NCBI RefSeq assembly: GCF_052060035.1
Contig: NZ_JBPOEA010000004.1
Coordinates: 1-64,000, forward strand
Source of the DNA: Fodinibius sp052060035
Lineage (GTDB): Bacteria > Bacteroidota > Rhodothermia > Balneolales > Balneolaceae
DNA length: 64,000 nucleotides
Direction of reading: 5' to 3'
The position numbers were made by a program, and so were the translations under genes. The notes under the pieces were generated by a model. It did no database searches and was not told the origin of the DNA. It worked only from the letters and a program-made list of their open reading frames with translations. Each line of letters starts with the position of its first letter. The stretch's first letter is position 1. Below are positions 43,096 through 52,587 of this stretch, piece after piece.

Positions 43096-43144
43096 CAGAT
43101 TTTGAAAAAAAGGCGGCAAATATAGAGAATAAAATCAAAATCTG
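43096..43144. repeat. 10-base perfect inverted repeat
   Basis: CAGATTTTGA (43096-43105) and TCAAAATCTG (43135-43144) are exact inverse copies separated by 29 bases, in a gene-free gap of 183 bases. It could be a binding site, a recombination arm or a transcript hairpin. Confidence 0.55.
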
Positions 43145-43197
43145 TAATTTTACCCTTAATTATGCTCTCTGTGGTGAGGAATCGCATATATTTTTCC

Positions 43198-44130
43198 TCA
43201 TATTTTGGTCGCCTTTGGAGAAAATAGGTTACCCTTTTTAAGCGTGGCCTTAATCCGGTGTTTGAGAATTGACTTGTAAGCTTCTGGATTAACGAGATAA
43301 GTAGGCGAATTTAGAATTTCGTATTTTCCTGCCGCTTCTTTTACAAGTTCATCAATGGGTTTGCGAGCTTTCACGTTATTGACAAGTCCGTTGGAGCTGT
43401 CAATAAGGAAATCATTGATTAGCTCATCCAAATCATTCACCAAGAGCTTAAAGGTATACTTGCCATGCAAGCCTATGCGGAGCTCTAAAAATGAAATCGC
43501 CTCATCAATGCAGGCGAATTGCCCTATGGTACGAAGCTTGCCTTCTAACCGTTTTTTGGTATCCTTAGAGCAGTTGTTGATGCGGGCCATTCTACAGGTC
43601 CATGGTGCATAATCCAGGTGAAGCACACCCTCGCCATACTCATTAAAAAGACTCTCCAGGAGTCCGGAAAAATGGGGATTCGCAAGATCTGCTCCGGTAA
43701 AATCTATGTCAACGACTTTCCTGCGATTGACCTTTTGTTCAGCAAATCCGATCAGACTCCTGCCAAGATTCAACAGGTGATCATGGTACAGCGTGCGAAC
43801 CGCAGAGACGAACTCAGGGCGAAAGGTTTCGGTCGTCCGGCCTGAAAAGTTTTTAAGGCAAAGCTGCAGCTGTTTTCGGTATTGACCTGTTTCTTTTAAA
43901 TATTCAACAGCTGTAATACGTGTTGCAATTATTCGTTCTTGATCAGATGCAAAGTTAAGATCGCTGGGGAGTTTTGCCAGTCGATCCGCGATAAGTTTGA
44001 GCAGCAGGTCTCTTTTCGGAAGAGTATTGCTTAATAGTACAGGCACCTTTTCAGGCATGGATGCAAATGGGTGTTTTATTGCTGATTTACCGTTATGTTG
44101 GGTGCGGTAGAACACAGCATCTCCCTTCAC
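43198..44130 (-). CDS. Unidentified protein at the element's right end (310 aa)
   Basis: The protein starts at a GTG at 44130; the frame stays open for 13 codons upstream. It is helical and basic, with DFASDQERIIATRIT, LDYAPWTCRMARINNC and a Lys-rich end. It lacks the Arg-His-x-x-Arg-Tyr set of tyrosine recombinases and serine recombinase motifs. Terminal genes of integrated elements often serve integration or control, so it deserves attention, but no function can be assigned. Confidence 0.55.
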   Translation of the reverse strand: MKGDAVFYRTQHNGKSAIKHPFASMPEKVPVLLSNTLPKRDLLLKLIADRLAKLPSDLNFASDQERIIATRITAVEYLKETGQYRKQLQLCLKNFSGRTTETFRPEFVSAVRTLYHDHLLNLGRSLIGFAEQKVNRRKVVDIDFTGADLANPHFSGLLESLFNEYGEGVLHLDYAPWTCRMARINNCSKDTKKRLEGKLRTIGQFACIDEAISFLELRIGLHGKYTFKLLVNDLDELINDFLIDSSNGLVNNVKARKPIDELVKEAAGKYEILNSPTYLVNPEAYKSILKHRIKATLKKGNLFSPKATKI

Positions 44131-44413
44131 GGGAACCCTGTAGTGCCACCGGCAGACCGAATAAAGCTACGTCTTTTACAGGAAATTCACAGAGTTTTTT
44201 CGAGGCAAAATACGGTAGGCCGTGGCACAAAAGATATGGTAAAGAATGATTATTTCTACCAGTCTGACACATGAATTCAATTCACATAGTTCATTTGCAG
44301 TAGTACAAAAAGTAGTACATGAAGGCTCAAAATTGGCCTTTGTGTTAACTATACCCGATATTCGTTTTGAAACAAGTTCAGGATGACACGAGACATTAAT
44401 AAAATTCACAGCT
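44131..44413. other. Probable right boundary of the mobile element
   Basis: No gene is supported here. Sequence changes from element genes (minus) to the chromosomal pnt operon (plus). No tRNA or obvious direct repeat was found, because the other end of the element is outside the window. GAAACAAGTTCAGGATGAC at 44368 resembles a dispersed intergenic repeat seen in this phylum. No remains of pntAa were recognised. Confidence 0.4.
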
Positions 44414-44707
44414 ATGTCCGGACTCATATTCAATCTCTTTATTTTTGTGCTGGCCTCTTTTATAGGCTTCGAACTCATCTCAAAAGTCCCCCCAACCCTG
44501 CACACTCCACTGATGTCAGGCGCCAATGCTATTTCGGGAATTACTATCCTTGGTGCGCTCATTGTTGCAGGACAAATCGACCATGTGGCTGCCCAATATA
44601 TCGGCTTTGCTGCCATAGTTTTTGCAACGATTAACGTGGTAGGCGGATTTATGGTGACCGACCGCATGCTGGAAATGTTTAAGAAAAAAGATAAAACCAA
44701 TGAGTGA
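44414..44707 (+). CDS. pntAb: NAD(P) transhydrogenase subunit alpha part 2
   Basis: The 97-residue membrane protein has three hydrophobic helices and KVPPTLHTPLMSGANAISGI, typical of the alpha membrane domain in split transhydrogenases. With PntB it forms the proton channel that drives hydride transfer from NADH to NADP. The NAD-binding PntAa gene, normally just upstream, is missing; the mobile element lies there instead. Its end overlaps pntB by 8 bases. Confidence 0.92.
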   Translation: MSGLIFNLFIFVLASFIGFELISKVPPTLHTPLMSGANAISGITILGALIVAGQIDHVAAQYIGFAAIVFATINVVGGFMVTDRMLEMFKKKDKTNE

Positions 44708-46118
44708 TTTTCTACCGCCATCCATACAGGCAATTTTACCCGATGTCATTCAGCTAATTTACCTTTTTGCTACAGGGGTTTTTATTACCGGGATTAAGCG
44801 ACTCGGCTCTCCCGCTACCGCACGTTCGGGCAATCAGCTGGCTGCATTAGGGATGTTCATAGGTGTTATTGTAACGCTTTTTGATCAACAAATTATTACC
44901 TACGAATACATTATTGCTGGAATTGTCGTGGGTTCGGCCATTGGGATTACGGCCGCAAAAAAAGTAGAAATGACAGCCATGCCCGAGATGGTCGCTATTT
45001 TTAACGGTTTCGGCGGCGGGGCCTCTGCACTGGTCGCTTGGGGCGAATTCACACGCTTTGAGGCTACTGCTTTTGCCACACAGGATTTAGTGACCATTGG
45101 ACTCAGTATACTGATTGGCTCTATCACCTTTACCGGAAGTTTTATTGCCTTTGGAAAACTCAAGGGCTTCATCAGTGGAAACCCCATTACCTTTCCGGGC
45201 CACAATATTTTTAATGGGCTGTTAACGGTAGGCACCTTGGGATTGGTTGGCTGGCTTACGTTTGATCCCACCAGTCAGCTCATATTCTGGTTGCTGTTTG
45301 CCATAGCACTGCTGCTTGGGATCTTGACAGTTATTCCCATCGGTGGCGCTGATATGCCGGTGGTTATTTCACTGTTGAACTCCTACTCGGGTATTGCTGC
45401 TTCAATGGCCGGTTTTGTAATCAATAATAACCTACTGATTATCAGTGGTGCATTAGTCGGGGCCGCGGGACTCATCCTCACAAACATCATGTGCAAAGCC
45501 ATGAATCGCACATTGGGTAATGTATTGTTTGGGGCTTTCGGCGGAGATGGCGGTTCGGGTAGTGGACCTGCAGCTGATACCGACAAAACAGTGCGCGAAA
45601 CCACCCCCGATGACGTGGCGCTTCAATGTGCTTATTCTGATAAAGTTGTGATTGTACCGGGATACGGCCTGGCTGTTGCACAAGCACAACACGTGCTTAA
45701 AGAAGTGGCCGATAAACTGGAGAAAAAAGGTGTAGAAGTAAAATACGGTATTCATCCTGTTGCAGGTCGGATGCCCGGCCACATGAACGTGCTACTGGCT
45801 GAGGCAGACGTACCCTACGATCAACTGTATGAGATGGAACAGATTAATCCGGAATTTAAATCAACGGATGTGGTGCTGATCATCGGAGCTAATGATGTAG
45901 TCAACCCGGTAGCCAAAACGGAGCCCGGCAGCCCTATTTACGGCATGCCCATCATGAATGTTGATGAAGCTGATCGAACGATAGTCTTTAAACGATCTTT
46001 GAGTCCCGGATTTGCCGGCATTGATAACCCACTTTTCTACAAAGAAACCAATCAGATGTTCTTCGGGGATGCCAAAGATTCACTACAGGCACTGAGTCAG
46101 GCGTTAGCTGAAGTATAG
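44700..46118 (+). CDS. pntB: NAD(P) transhydrogenase subunit beta
   Basis: The 472-residue protein has about eight membrane helices, then an NADP-binding domain with VIVPGYGLAVAQAQHVLKE, HPVAGRMPGHMNVLLAEA and GANDVVNPVAKTEPGSPIYGMP, all close to family consensus. It binds NADP(H) and couples proton inflow to NADPH formation in the inner membrane. It is translated in coupling with pntAb. Confidence 0.95.
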   Translation: MSDFLPPSIQAILPDVIQLIYLFATGVFITGIKRLGSPATARSGNQLAALGMFIGVIVTLFDQQIITYEYIIAGIVVGSAIGITAAKKVEMTAMPEMVAIFNGFGGGASALVAWGEFTRFEATAFATQDLVTIGLSILIGSITFTGSFIAFGKLKGFISGNPITFPGHNIFNGLLTVGTLGLVGWLTFDPTSQLIFWLLFAIALLLGILTVIPIGGADMPVVISLLNSYSGIAASMAGFVINNNLLIISGALVGAAGLILTNIMCKAMNRTLGNVLFGAFGGDGGSGSGPAADTDKTVRETTPDDVALQCAYSDKVVIVPGYGLAVAQAQHVLKEVADKLEKKGVEVKYGIHPVAGRMPGHMNVLLAEADVPYDQLYEMEQINPEFKSTDVVLIIGANDVVNPVAKTEPGSPIYGMPIMNVDEADRTIVFKRSLSPGFAGIDNPLFYKETNQMFFGDAKDSLQALSQALAEV

Positions 46119-46159
46119 CAAGGTTCAGGATGCAGGTTTCAAGTATCTGTAATCCCGCC

Positions 46160-46657
46160 TTACTCAAATTCAACACATCCTTCGGTAGGTTGATATACGG
46201 CAGCGGATTGCTGATAAACAAGTTTACCTCCGAGATGTCCTACATAACCCAAGAAGCCGCAACCCGCAATAAGTAATATTGCCAACCCAACGTGTAGATA
46301 TTTTTTTGTGATAAAAGTCAGATAGTCTTTAACGACCAGCCAATCAACAATTACAAAAGCTGAAAAAAGATATCCAACCGTAAAAGCAAAACGCTCATGC
46401 TCTTTGGCAATGGTGGGATCGCAAAGAGAGCGAGCCACCTGCCCGTCAGCAAGCGTGCCGGTATAAACTGCAATCCAGGCTCCAACTGTACCAATAAGCA
46501 GCAACAACCGACCAGATGGACGCAAAAAAGTATACCGTCGATGCAGCCAAAGACTGAGAATCCAAAATATACTGCCGATAAGAAGCAATCCTACCGGAAT
46601 ATGAACAACAAACGGGTGGATTAACTCCACCCGCCACATGCTTAATGGTTCCTGCAT
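46160..46657 (-). CDS. DUF2231-family membrane protein
   Basis: The 165-residue protein has four hydrophobic helices and starts with VELIHPFVVHIPVGLLLIG, the HP-x-VH pattern of DUF2231. A Cys-containing end (GCVEFE) follows. Members are predicted integral membrane proteins, often beside respiratory or copper genes. It converges with pntB, 41 bases apart. Confidence 0.75.
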   Translation of the reverse strand: MQEPLSMWRVELIHPFVVHIPVGLLLIGSIFWILSLWLHRRYTFLRPSGRLLLLIGTVGAWIAVYTGTLADGQVARSLCDPTIAKEHERFAFTVGYLFSAFVIVDWLVVKDYLTFITKKYLHVGLAILLIAGCGFLGYVGHLGGKLVYQQSAAVYQPTEGCVEFE

Positions 46658-46677
46658 ATTAATTTTTTGCTGAAATG

Positions 46678-46998
46678 TTATTCAAGAATCTCTACTCGCA
46701 ACGGATCTAAGCGCTGACCTACTTTTTCGACCTCAACCCGCACTTTCTGGCCCATAGCCAAACTATCAAAAGGAACGGCAGTAGTATCTTTCACCAGCTC
46801 GGTCTCTTCGATAAAGTAAAGCTCCAACGTTTTGTTGTCAGCTGTCTTCACATAAATTTCCGATTCTTCAGCATTTACTTCCTGTATGGTCCCTTCATAG
46901 GTACCGCTTTCTACTACATCAGTCGACTCACCGCCGCAAGCAACAACAAGCATCAATAAGAAAGTTAAACTTCCAAGTTTCGTGATAATTGATTTCAT
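46678..46998 (-). CDS. Small lipoprotein, OB-like
   Basis: The ATG at 46998 gives 106 residues with a lipoprotein signal ending MLVVACGGE; the longer start at 47040 would bury it. The mature part is beta-rich (GTYEGTIQEVNAEESEIYVKTADN) and resembles small OB-fold lipoproteins. Its partners are unknown. It lies just upstream of the DUF2231 gene on the same strand. Confidence 0.65.
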   Translation of the reverse strand: MKSIITKLGSLTFLLMLVVACGGESTDVVESGTYEGTIQEVNAEESEIYVKTADNKTLELYFIEETELVKDTTAVPFDSLAMGQKVRVEVEKVGQRLDPLRVEILE

Positions 46999-47151
46999 AG
47001 TCTTTTTGATTGGATTAATGATAATTAGAATATCCTCCATAGAATTGTAAAGGTAAGGGGTTTGTACTTAGAAACAAATGTTAGCAACGTAATTACTATC
47101 ATCATTTGATCCCCTGTTAAACTTTTTTGGTTCGTTAGTGTATGAATCAGT

Positions 47152-48432
47152 TTAATTTTGCTCGGCATCATGGCTATACGTTTCCATCGCTTTCCAAAAA
47201 AAGAGGGTTGCCAATATTCCGCAACAACTTAACACCAACATCAGTGCTTTAGCGGCACCGTAATCCCCAGTAAAAACCGTATCCATCAATAAACCGGTAA
47301 GAGGCGGACCAACCCCAAATCCCACCACACTAATTACAAACAGATACAATCCGCTTGCTAATGCCCGCATATTAGGTTTAACCAAATATTGCAAAATAGC
47401 GGCGGCAATTCCGTTATATGATGAGGAAATCACATTTGCCAATCCAATTAACACTAATGCCGTTACCGCCGACTCGGCAAACAATCCCACGTAATAAAGC
47501 GGCAAACATGCCAGGGCTGCCACCACGCCCGGTATAAATCGATACGAGGCCTTAAATTTTTGTGCCAGCCAGTCGGCTGCCTTGCCCGATGCCATTACAC
47601 TGAGTCCCGTTGCCATCATAAACCAACCATATTGTGGAACCAACAAGGCTGCATCATGAATATCGGTTAGAACAATTCCGATAAATCCTAAAATTGTGTA
47701 GCCGGTAAACGCCATAAATGAGAATCCCAGAAAATGGTATCGCACTGTTTTTTTTCGGATGATATATCGAACGACCTCTCCAAAGGATTGCTCAATATCA
47801 TATCGTTGATTCTCTTTGGGTTGCATGATGCCTCGAGGAAATTCCCTGATTAGAAACCAGGCAATCACTGCAATCAACAATCCGGGCGCTCCCACTGCCA
47901 CCAGCGATGTACGCCAGTCATAGGCTTCGGCAATACCGCCGCCTACTAAAAAAGAAATCCCAATCCCTACGAAAATTCCTGCCGAATAAATAGAAAATAC
48001 CGTACCCCGTTGTTCGGGCTTAAAATAATCCGAAAGTAACGAATACACCGCCGGACTCAGGGCTGACTCGCTAATCCCCACAAAAAAACGGGCCACGATA
48101 AGAAAAGTCAGAGAAGTAGCAAATCCGCTCACTACCGTCATCAGACTCCAGACCACCAATCCGGCAATAATCATCAGCTTACGAGAATAAATATCCGCCA
48201 AACGTCCCATCGGGATCCCACATAACGCATAGATAAACGAAAAGGCCGTTCCGTAGAGAATCCCAACCTGGAAATTGCTGAGTGAAAGTTCATCTTGAAT
48301 ACTCGGTGCCAATACCGCAATAATTTGGCGATCCACAAAACTGGAGATATAGATCAGTGTTAACAATCCGAGTACCAGCCAGGCATAGGGAGAAGAAACC
48401 AGTTCTCTGGCTTTCTGTTTAGGTAGCGTCAT
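47152..48432 (-). CDS. MFS transporter, spinster-like
   Basis: The 426-residue protein has twelve hydrophobic segments, SFVDRQIIAVLAPSIQDEL in the first helix region and GRLADIYSRKLMI in loop 2-3, typical of the spinster-like MFS group. Substrate is not readable. It stands alone between convergent and divergent genes. Confidence 0.8.
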   Translation of the reverse strand: MTLPKQKARELVSSPYAWLVLGLLTLIYISSFVDRQIIAVLAPSIQDELSLSNFQVGILYGTAFSFIYALCGIPMGRLADIYSRKLMIIAGLVVWSLMTVVSGFATSLTFLIVARFFVGISESALSPAVYSLLSDYFKPEQRGTVFSIYSAGIFVGIGISFLVGGGIAEAYDWRTSLVAVGAPGLLIAVIAWFLIREFPRGIMQPKENQRYDIEQSFGEVVRYIIRKKTVRYHFLGFSFMAFTGYTILGFIGIVLTDIHDAALLVPQYGWFMMATGLSVMASGKAADWLAQKFKASYRFIPGVVAALACLPLYYVGLFAESAVTALVLIGLANVISSSYNGIAAAILQYLVKPNMRALASGLYLFVISVVGFGVGPPLTGLLMDTVFTGDYGAAKALMLVLSCCGILATLFFWKAMETYSHDAEQN

Positions 48433-48570
48433 TGCTTTTGTTTTCCTTTATTTAGTGAAGCTAAAGGTAGGATAATTTGATTATTCATTTCTACCTTTTT
48501 CCGGAACAAACTTTCAGTCTTATTTTTGCGTTTTTAACCCCCTAAAATTATTGATTAAGAAATAGAACAC

Positions 48571-49278
48571 ATGCCAAAAACCAAACAGTACGAAGATCTT
48601 CCTAAACTCCCCCAAAAAACTGAAGAGGAGAAAGCTCGTGCCCAAGAAATTTTAGATCAGCTCTATGAACATTACCCCAATCCCCATTGTGCGTTGGATC
48701 ATCGCAACCCATTTGAACTGCTCTGTGCCACCATCCTGAGTGCGCAATGCACTGATGTACGCGTCAATAAGACTACTCCTGATTTATTTGACGCCTACCC
48801 CACTCCCAAAGCCATGGCTGAAGCTCCTATCCAGGAATTAGAGGAGTTAGTGCGATCCACCGGATTTTATCGCAATAAAGCAAAAGCACTCAAACAATCC
48901 TCGCAAACCCTTGTTGAAAACCATGAGGGAGAAGTCCCTCAAAAGATGGACGACCTGCTGGAACTGTATGGGGTGGCACGCAAAACAGCCAACGTGGTGC
49001 TTGGCAATGCGTTTAATATTAATATAGGGGTCGTAGTTGATACCCATGTACGCCGGTTTTCCAATCGCTATGGGCTTACCGAACACGAAAAAAACACGGA
49101 TAAGATCGAACGTGATCTGATGGCGCTGTTCCCTCGTGAACACTGGACCAATCTTTCGCATTTGATGATTCATCATGGCCGAAATGCCTGTAAGGCACGA
49201 ATTTCTGAACCACCGGAGCACCCGCTTTGCAAACAATATGGAATTAACTGTGAGTGCCAAGCAATGCGAGAGAATTAA
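48571..49278 (+). CDS. nth: Endonuclease III
   Basis: The 235-residue protein has the helix-hairpin-helix LYGVARKTANVVLGNAF with its catalytic Lys and the Asp of VVDTHVRR. It removes oxidised pyrimidines and cuts abasic sites. Four Cys are at the end, but with spacing 12, 6 and 1 rather than the usual 6, 2 and 5, so the iron-sulfur loop is changed. Confidence 0.9.
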   Translation: MPKTKQYEDLPKLPQKTEEEKARAQEILDQLYEHYPNPHCALDHRNPFELLCATILSAQCTDVRVNKTTPDLFDAYPTPKAMAEAPIQELEELVRSTGFYRNKAKALKQSSQTLVENHEGEVPQKMDDLLELYGVARKTANVVLGNAFNINIGVVVDTHVRRFSNRYGLTEHEKNTDKIERDLMALFPREHWTNLSHLMIHHGRNACKARISEPPEHPLCKQYGINCECQAMREN

Positions 49279-49385
49279 TAAGTAGTATTATTTCATCCTG
49301 AATCTATCTTTCGATCTACATAAAAACTCTCTTTTGGGATACTAAAACGAGTTCAGAATAAAATATTTTTCTAAAAGGTTATTCT

Positions 49386-50630
49386 ATGAGCCAGCAAAAA
49401 CTTTTCGAATCTACGTCACAACCTATCCCTCCGTTACGACAGGATTTGCAAATAATTCCCATCAAAGAAAACGGAAGTGCATTCCTCTATTTCCATGATC
49501 AGCTGGAATATGCTACGCCTGACTTTGCATTACGTCGAGAGGCCGGTCAACTATTGTCGCTGTTTGACGGACAAAAAAGCATTAATGATCTCGAAAATCA
49601 TTTAGGCCATGGGGTAAATAAAGATGACTTGCTTCAGTTCATCCAACTGTTGGACCAAAACCGGGTATTGGCTTCCAATTATTTTGAACATCATGCAGAG
49701 CGTATTGAAGCCGAATATGAGTCGAGGACCATACACAAGTCGGTAACCGCCGGAAACTCATATCCTTCCGAACCGGAGGAGCTAAAAAAATACCTGGATG
49801 AAGCTTTTGCCAAACACATTGATGAAAACTTAAAAACTTATGATACTGCCAAAGGGCTTTATGCTCCACATATTGATCCACGGGTAGGCTTGGACAGTTA
49901 CGTTAAAGCATTTGCTCCTATCAGGGACCTAAACCCCAAGCGTGTAGTAATTCTGGCGACATCGCACTATGCCGGGCTTTATCCCGAGATTTATCAAAAC
50001 GATCCTTTCATTTTGGTCGATAGGGATTTCGAAATGCCACTGGAAACGATTCCACGAGATCGACAGGCTATTGATCAGTTACAACAGACTGATGCCGATC
50101 TGGGCATTTCTTTCCATGATCGCGCCCACCGCATGGAACATAGCATAGAATTGCACCTTCTCTTTTTGAGCTATCTCTGGGATCACGATTATGAGATTGT
50201 GCCTTTTGTTATTCGCGGGCTGGATGATCTGTATTATTTGAAAGACGGGCATTTGGGGCAGCAGCTTGATAACTTCACTACATTTCTAAATAACAAATTT
50301 GGGAGTTCCGAAGACACCTTTTTCCTAATTAGCGGTGACCTTGCTCATTTTGGCAATAAGTTCGGTGATGATGCGGGCGCTTCAACCATGTTTGATGAGG
50401 TTAAACTCTTCGACCAGCAATTTTTAGAACACGGATCACAAAATAATCGCGCCGATATGCTCGAGCTTATGAAAGAAGATTATGATCCCTATCGCATTTG
50501 TGGATTCCCTCCGCTTTATACCTTTCTGCAATCTATGCCGGAGGTACAGGGAAAAATTCTTAGTTACGATTTGTGGGATGAGCGCGAACGGGATAGCGCC
50601 GTCACTTTTGGCTCTATTTTATACGAATAG
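49386..50630 (+). CDS. amrB: MEMO-family protein (AmmeMemoRadiSam system protein B)
   Basis: The 414-residue protein has an N-terminal domain of about 110 residues (PqqD-like winged helix) followed by the MEMO domain: LYAPHIDPRVG, TSHYAG, HRMEHSIELHLLFL and SGDLAHFGNKFGD. These His residues sit where MEMO binds iron. No radical-SAM or AMMECR1 gene is adjacent. Its job in bacteria is unknown. Confidence 0.8.
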   Translation: MSQQKLFESTSQPIPPLRQDLQIIPIKENGSAFLYFHDQLEYATPDFALRREAGQLLSLFDGQKSINDLENHLGHGVNKDDLLQFIQLLDQNRVLASNYFEHHAERIEAEYESRTIHKSVTAGNSYPSEPEELKKYLDEAFAKHIDENLKTYDTAKGLYAPHIDPRVGLDSYVKAFAPIRDLNPKRVVILATSHYAGLYPEIYQNDPFILVDRDFEMPLETIPRDRQAIDQLQQTDADLGISFHDRAHRMEHSIELHLLFLSYLWDHDYEIVPFVIRGLDDLYYLKDGHLGQQLDNFTTFLNNKFGSSEDTFFLISGDLAHFGNKFGDDAGASTMFDEVKLFDQQFLEHGSQNNRADMLELMKEDYDPYRICGFPPLYTFLQSMPEVQGKILSYDLWDERERDSAVTFGSILYE

Positions 50631-50720
50631 AACACGAATGACGCTGGTCGAACTGTTTCCCGCAGAAAAATAATTCCAAAGGTTCAGTGGCTATCTGTGA
50701 AATCCATATTAGTCAGTGTT

Positions 50721-51059
50721 TTATTGATCCAGAATCTCCATCTTTTCTGCAAAGTAGGAAGTAAAATCACGCATATCTTCGGCCATTCCCTCTTCTTCAG
50801 TGGCATTTTCCAACGTATCAGCCATCGTTACCAACGTCTGATGAAAGAAGATTTTCATCTCGTCTTTGGTCATCTCTTTAGTCCACAAATCCAGGCGCAG
50901 AGTATCCTGTTTTTTGGGATCCCACATTGACAAAAACATCGCCTTGCAATTGGCAATGCCTTCCCCCTCTTTATCCGTGGCATTCCAGTCTATTTTTTCG
51001 GGGACATTATTATCGTCGAGTTCTACCGTGATACTAATTTCTTTTTTGTTGTCAGACAT
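50721..51059 (-). CDS. gldC: GldC-family protein
   Basis: The 112-residue protein has ISITVELDDNNVPEKIDWNATD and LRLDLWTKEMTKDEMKIFFHQTL, close to GldC of gliding Bacteroidota. GldC is a small cytoplasmic protein linked to gliding but also found in non-gliding relatives. It supports placement of the organism. Confidence 0.85.
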   Translation of the reverse strand: MSDNKKEISITVELDDNNVPEKIDWNATDKEGEGIANCKAMFLSMWDPKKQDTLRLDLWTKEMTKDEMKIFFHQTLVTMADTLENATEEEGMAEDMRDFTSYFAEKMEILDQ

Positions 51060-51112
51060 ATCTTGCTTTTAAAAACTTAATTAAAGCACTTAGTGATTTT
51101 GTGAAAAGGAAA

Positions 51113-51149
51113 TAAAAAAGGCCTCATCCATCAAAAAATGAACGAGGCC
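51113..51149 (-). terminator. Rho-independent terminator upstream of ahcY's end
   Basis: On the minus strand the hairpin arms GGCCTC and GAGGCC (51120-51149) are followed by a run of T. It lies 25 bases past the ahcY stop, so it ends that gene. Confidence 0.8.
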
Positions 51150-51173
51150 AAAATTACAAACTGCTATTGAAAA

Positions 51174-52487
51174 TTAATAGCGGTAATGGTCAGGCTTGTA
51201 CGGTCCCTCTTTGGGAACATCGATATATTCAGCCTGATCTTCCGTAAGCTCTTCAAGCTCTACACCAATTTTTTTGAGGTGCAAACGAGCTACTTTTTCA
51301 TCCAGATCTTTTGGCAATACACTTACTTCCAGATTGAAATCTTCCGGGCGATTCCAAAGGGCAATCTGTGCCAGGGTCTGGTTGGTGAAGCTGTTTGACA
51401 TCACAAACGAGGGATGTCCGGTAGCATTACCGAGATTCATTAGCCGACCTTCGGAAAGAAGTATAATCTCCTTGCCGTTGTCATCGAGTTTAAACAAGTC
51501 AACCTGCGGCTTGATATTATCGCGCTCAGAATGCTCTTTCAACCACGCCACATCAATCTCATTATCAAAGTGACCGATATTACCGACAATCGTCTTGTCC
51601 TTCATATTCTTGAAGTGACGCTCGGTAATGATATCCTTATTACCAGTAGCAGTTACAACAATGTCAGCTTCCTTAACGGCATCATCCATCTTCATTACTT
51701 CGTACCCTTCCATTGCGGCTTGAAGTGCACAGATGGGATCAATTTCCGTAACGATTACACGAGCACCGGCTCCACGCAATGAAGCGGCAGAACCTTTCCC
51801 GACGTCGCCATATCCGGCAACAACAGCAACCTTGCCAGCCAGCATAATATCAGTGGCACGCTTAACCGCATCTACACACGACTCGCGGCAGCCGTATTTA
51901 TTATCAAATTTCGACTTTGTAACCGAGTCGTTAACATTGATGGCCGGAGCACCGAGCGTACCATTTTTTGCCATCTTATACAGGCGATTTACACCGGTCG
52001 TAGTCTCCTCAGAAATTCCGTTTATGCCGTCAAGCAGTTCGGGATAATCTTCGTGTACGAGCTTAGTAAGGTCACCGCCATCATCAAGAATCATATTAAG
52101 CGGTTCACCGTCCTCAAAGAAAAGCGTCTGCTCGATCGCCCACCAGAATTCTTTTTCATTCATTCCTTTCCAAGCGTACACCGGAATGCCCTGGTCAGCA
52201 ATTGCAGCCGCCGCGTGATCCTGCGTTGAAAAGATATTGCAGGAAGACCATTGTACTTCGGCGCCCAACTCTACAAGAGTTTCAATCAATACTGCTGTTT
52301 GTACCGTCATATGCAGGCAGCCCGCTATGCGTGCCCCCTTCAACGGTTGTTCATCCCCATATTCTTCGCGGAGCGCCATCAGACCCGGCATTTCTGCCTC
52401 GGCCAAACGTATCTCTTTTCGGCCAAACTCAGCCAGTCCAATATCCTTAACTTTATAAGGAAGTTTCTCTTTTACCTTCTGTGCCAT
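51174..52487 (-). CDS. ahcY: Adenosylhomocysteinase
   Basis: The 437-residue protein matches the family closely: ILDDGGDLT, AINVNDSVTKSKFDNKYG, the NAD loop VAGYGDVGKGSA and the C-terminal KPDHYRY whose Lys and Tyr bind NAD. It cleaves S-adenosylhomocysteine to adenosine and homocysteine with bound NAD, keeping methylation running. It is transcribed alone and ends at a terminator hairpin. Confidence 0.96.
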   Translation of the reverse strand: MAQKVKEKLPYKVKDIGLAEFGRKEIRLAEAEMPGLMALREEYGDEQPLKGARIAGCLHMTVQTAVLIETLVELGAEVQWSSCNIFSTQDHAAAAIADQGIPVYAWKGMNEKEFWWAIEQTLFFEDGEPLNMILDDGGDLTKLVHEDYPELLDGINGISEETTTGVNRLYKMAKNGTLGAPAINVNDSVTKSKFDNKYGCRESCVDAVKRATDIMLAGKVAVVAGYGDVGKGSAASLRGAGARVIVTEIDPICALQAAMEGYEVMKMDDAVKEADIVVTATGNKDIITERHFKNMKDKTIVGNIGHFDNEIDVAWLKEHSERDNIKPQVDLFKLDDNGKEIILLSEGRLMNLGNATGHPSFVMSNSFTNQTLAQIALWNRPEDFNLEVSVLPKDLDEKVARLHLKKIGVELEELTEDQAEYIDVPKEGPYKPDHYRY

Positions 52488-52587
52488 GAATTTTAATCCT
52501 TAATTTTCGTTTTGTGAAAGTTTATAAAAATACAAGATTTCCTGATACTACTCAAAAGTAACCAATAGTTTGAACTTCGTGTTCCCA

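Noticed and set aside
43198..44130. 310-residue protein as a tyrosine recombinase
   Set aside because: The Arg...His-x-x-Arg...Tyr set could not be found.
44176..44733. Minus-strand open frame of 185 codons
   Set aside because: It covers the well-supported pntAb gene on the plus strand.
52488..52587. SAH riboswitch before ahcY
   Set aside because: The 100-base leader is AT-rich with no matching stem structure.
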